Source: Ruminococcus sp. CAG:254
Lineage (GTDB): Bacteria; Bacillota; Clostridia; Oscillospirales; Ruminococcaceae
Direction of reading: 5' to 3'
Assembly (NCBI GenBank): GCA_000433635.1
Contig: HF997967.1
Span: 10,008 to 27,312, forward strand
Length of the DNA stretch: 17,305 nucleotides
Of this stretch, positions 16,040-17,305 are shown in pieces (position 1 is the first letter of the stretch; every line of letters begins with the position of its first letter). The notes under the pieces were generated by a model. It worked only from the letters and a program-made list of their open reading frames with translations, was not told the origin of the DNA and ran no database searches. A program made the translations under genes and the position numbers.

Positions 16040-16993
16040 ATGGCAGGCGAAACAAAAAAGAAAGCAACACGGGAAAGCTACGGCGAAGCACTGCGGGACT
16101 TTGCAGAAACCTATGAGAATCTGGTCGTACTGGATGCAGACCTTGCAGCTGCAACCAAGACCGGTATTTTTAAGAAAGCATATCCGGAACGGTTTTTTGA
16201 CTGCGGTATTGCAGAAGCCAATATGATGGGCGTTGCAGCTGGTCTGGCAGCCTCCGGAAAGATTCCGTTCGCCAGCACATTCGCAATGTTTGCCGCTGGC
16301 AGAGCCTATGAAATCGTTCGGAACTCCATTGGTTATCCGCACCTGAATGTAAAAATCGGTGCAACCCATGCTGGTATCTCGGTTGGCGAAGACGGTGCAA
16401 CGCACCAGTGCAACGAAGATATTGCCCTGATGCGTACCATTCCGGGCATGACCATTTTGAATCCGGCAGACGATGTAGAAGCAAGAGCCGCTGTAAAGGC
16501 AGCCATTGAAATGGAAGGTCCAGTTTATCTGCGATTTGGCAGACTGGCAGCTCCGATTTTCAACGATCCGGAAACTTACCAGTTTGAAATCGGAAAGGGC
16601 ATCACCTTGAGAGAAGGCAAGGATGTCACATTGGTTGCAACCGGTCTGATGGTATCCGAAGCACTGGATGCAGCAGAACAGCTGGCAGCAGAGGGCATTT
16701 CTGCAAGAGTTTTGAACATCCATACCATTAAGCCGCTGGATGTTGATTTGATTGCAAAGGCAGCCGCAGAAACCGGACTGCTGATTACAGTTGAAGAACA
16801 CAGCATCATCGGCGGACTGGGTGCAGCAGTTGCAGAAGCAGTTTGTGATACCTGTCCAGTGCCAGTAGTACGAATTGGGGTCAATGATGAATACGGACAT
16901 TCTGGCCCAGCAGTGGATTTGCTGAAAGAATTTGGTCTATGTGCAGAGCATATTGTAGAAGTCACAAAGGCATCTATGGCTAAGAAAGCATAA
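16040..16993 (+). CDS. Transketolase, C-terminal (pyrimidine-binding) subunit
   Basis: This is the partner of the preceding gene. The 317 aa contain the pyrimidine-binding domain, with Glu59 in GIAEANMMGVAAGLA as the expected cofactor-activating glutamate. FASTFAMFAAGRAYE and GATHAGISVGEDGATHQCNED follow. The transketolase C-terminal domain covers about residues 190-310 (VTLVATGLMVSEALDAAEQL, VNIHTIKPLD-like block, EEHSIIGGLGAAVAEA). Together with the 279-aa subunit it adds up to about 600 aa, close to a one-chain transketolase. Split forms like this are common in Firmicutes, archaea and some other bacteria. ATG 16040 starts 3 bases after the stop of the N-subunit gene, with GGAGGG (16027-16032) 7 bases upstream, so the subunits should be made in equal amounts. 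A strong terminator follows. Confidence 0.96.
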   Translation: MAGETKKKATRESYGEALRDFAETYENLVVLDADLAAATKTGIFKKAYPERFFDCGIAEANMMGVAAGLAASGKIPFASTFAMFAAGRAYEIVRNSIGYPHLNVKIGATHAGISVGEDGATHQCNEDIALMRTIPGMTILNPADDVEARAAVKAAIEMEGPVYLRFGRLAAPIFNDPETYQFEIGKGITLREGKDVTLVATGLMVSEALDAAEQLAAEGISARVLNIHTIKPLDVDLIAKAAAETGLLITVEEHSIIGGLGAAVAEAVCDTCPVPVVRIGVNDEYGHSGPAVDLLKEFGLCAEHIVEVTKASMAKKA

Positions 16994-17042
16994 GGAATCG
17001 GTTTTCTTTCGCATTTCCGATAGAAATAACAGATTCGATTGC

Positions 17043-17093
17043 AGCGGAACTGCTCCATGTGCAGAAAATGGCAGAGAGCAGTTCCGCTTTTTT
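17043..17093 (+). terminator. Strong intrinsic terminator after the transketolase genes
   Basis: AGCGGAACTGCTC (17043-17055) pairs perfectly with GAGCAGTTCCGCT (17076-17088), 13 bp. The loop is 20 bases, and the stem is followed by a run of six T (17088-17093), the first of which closes the stem. It lies about 50 bases past the transketolase C stop and marks the end of the operon. The intervening bases 16994-17042 hold only a weak ATCGG/CCGAT repeat. Confidence 0.93.
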
Positions 17094-17157
17094 GAAAAGG
17101 AAAAGAATGAATGAAAGATGCCTTTTTAGTTTCATGTGCTTTCGGAGGAAACAAAAA

Positions 17158-17305
17158 ATGACGCATAAAAAGCGTTCGGTCACACCTGTACAACTGATTG
17201 CACTTGGTTTTCTCATTATGATGTTATTGGTAACAGGCTTGTTATTGCTGCCAGTTTCGCAGCGGCATCCGGGCAGCCTTTCGGTTGTGGAGGCTGCCTT
17301 TACGG
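17158..17305 (+). CDS. TrkH/KtrB-type potassium uptake protein (5' part, cut by window end)
   Basis: Only the first 49 codons are present. After a short basic start (MTHKKRSVTP) comes a segment VQLIALGFLIMMLLVTGLLL with LPVSQ, then GSLSVVEAAFT. This matches the opening of TrkH/KtrB ion-channel subunits, where a helix ending in LLLLP is followed by a (S)F-x-(D/E)-A-(L/A)-FTA(TS) block leading to the first selectivity loop. Such subunits take up K+ (or Na+/K+) together with a cytoplasmic TrkA/KtrA regulator. That partner gene is not in view. ATG 17158 has CGGAGGAA (17143-17150) at good spacing. The gene lies beyond a strong terminator and so should have its own promoter, but none is clear in 17094-17142. 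Family assignment rests on a short segment. Confidence 0.75.
   Translation, partial: MTHKKRSVTPVQLIALGFLIMMLLVTGLLLLPVSQRHPGSLSVVEAAFT

Noticed and set aside
15221..16900. A 559-codon open frame on the minus strand opposite both transketolase genes
   Set aside because: It is Cys/Phe/Asn/His-rich with no recognisable domain, spans two real genes and their junction, and is the kind of long antisense frame produced by the codon bias of the + strand genes. No ribosome site or promoter stands out.
8537..17009. A 16-base direct repeat, GGAATCGGTTTTCTTT, at 8537-8552 (in ylmH) and 16994-17009 (after transketolase C)
   Set aside because: Only two copies, one inside coding sequence, with no flanking similarity or symmetry. 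A single 16-mer repeat in a window this size is mildly unlikely but plausible by chance.

Overview
This window is a dense, single-strand (all +) run of housekeeping genes from a low-to-mid-GC Gram-positive bacterium. I read it as a Clostridia member, most likely Oscillospiraceae and Ruminococcus-like. The reasons are SepF, DivIVA and the ylm cell-division gene set, an endonuclease-type MutL with no MutH, a short Hfq, a HlyD-like adaptor between hfq and ylmE, and a transketolase split into two genes. The genus is inferred from gene content and order and was not tested by any search. There are no tRNA, rRNA, CRISPR, phage or insertion-sequence signatures, and no intergenic stretch exceeds about 165 bases.

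Layout. (1) 23-5647: mutS, mutL and miaA, for mismatch repair plus tRNA dimethylallylation, closely packed. (2) 5586-5925: a convincing extended -10 promoter lies inside the 3' end of miaA. It is followed by a leader that can form a 9-bp stem with an A-rich loop, then hfq. (3) 5933-9962: a membrane-anchored HlyD/RND-type adaptor protein, then the cell-division cluster ylmE-sepF-ylmH-divIVA. The small membrane-protein gene ylmG, often found between sepF and ylmH, is absent; those two genes overlap. (4) 10050-12860: ileS, which follows divIVA as it commonly does in Firmicutes, here with no room for a T-box leader. (5) A GC-rich hairpin, then lspA-rluD-HAD phosphatase, coupled by ATGA overlaps. 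(6) 15197-16993: the N- and C-terminal halves of transketolase, ended by a strong intrinsic terminator at 17043-17093. (7) From 17158: the first 49 codons of a TrkH/KtrB-type potassium transporter, cut by the window end.

Several annotated starts are set well inside the longest open frame, because Shine-Dalgarno sites, stop/start overlaps and family N-termini point there (miaA, sepF, divIVA, ileS, lspA, rluD, HAD, transketolase N). Two starts are GTG (mutL, ileS).

The genes join information maintenance (MutSL, MiaA, Hfq, YlmH, IleS, RluD), septum and pole organisation (SepF, DivIVA), envelope lipoprotein maturation (LspA) and the non-oxidative pentose phosphate pathway (transketolase). I see no clearly new system. 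The points most worth a second look are the hfq promoter and leader, and the orphan HlyD-like adaptor embedded beside the division cluster.
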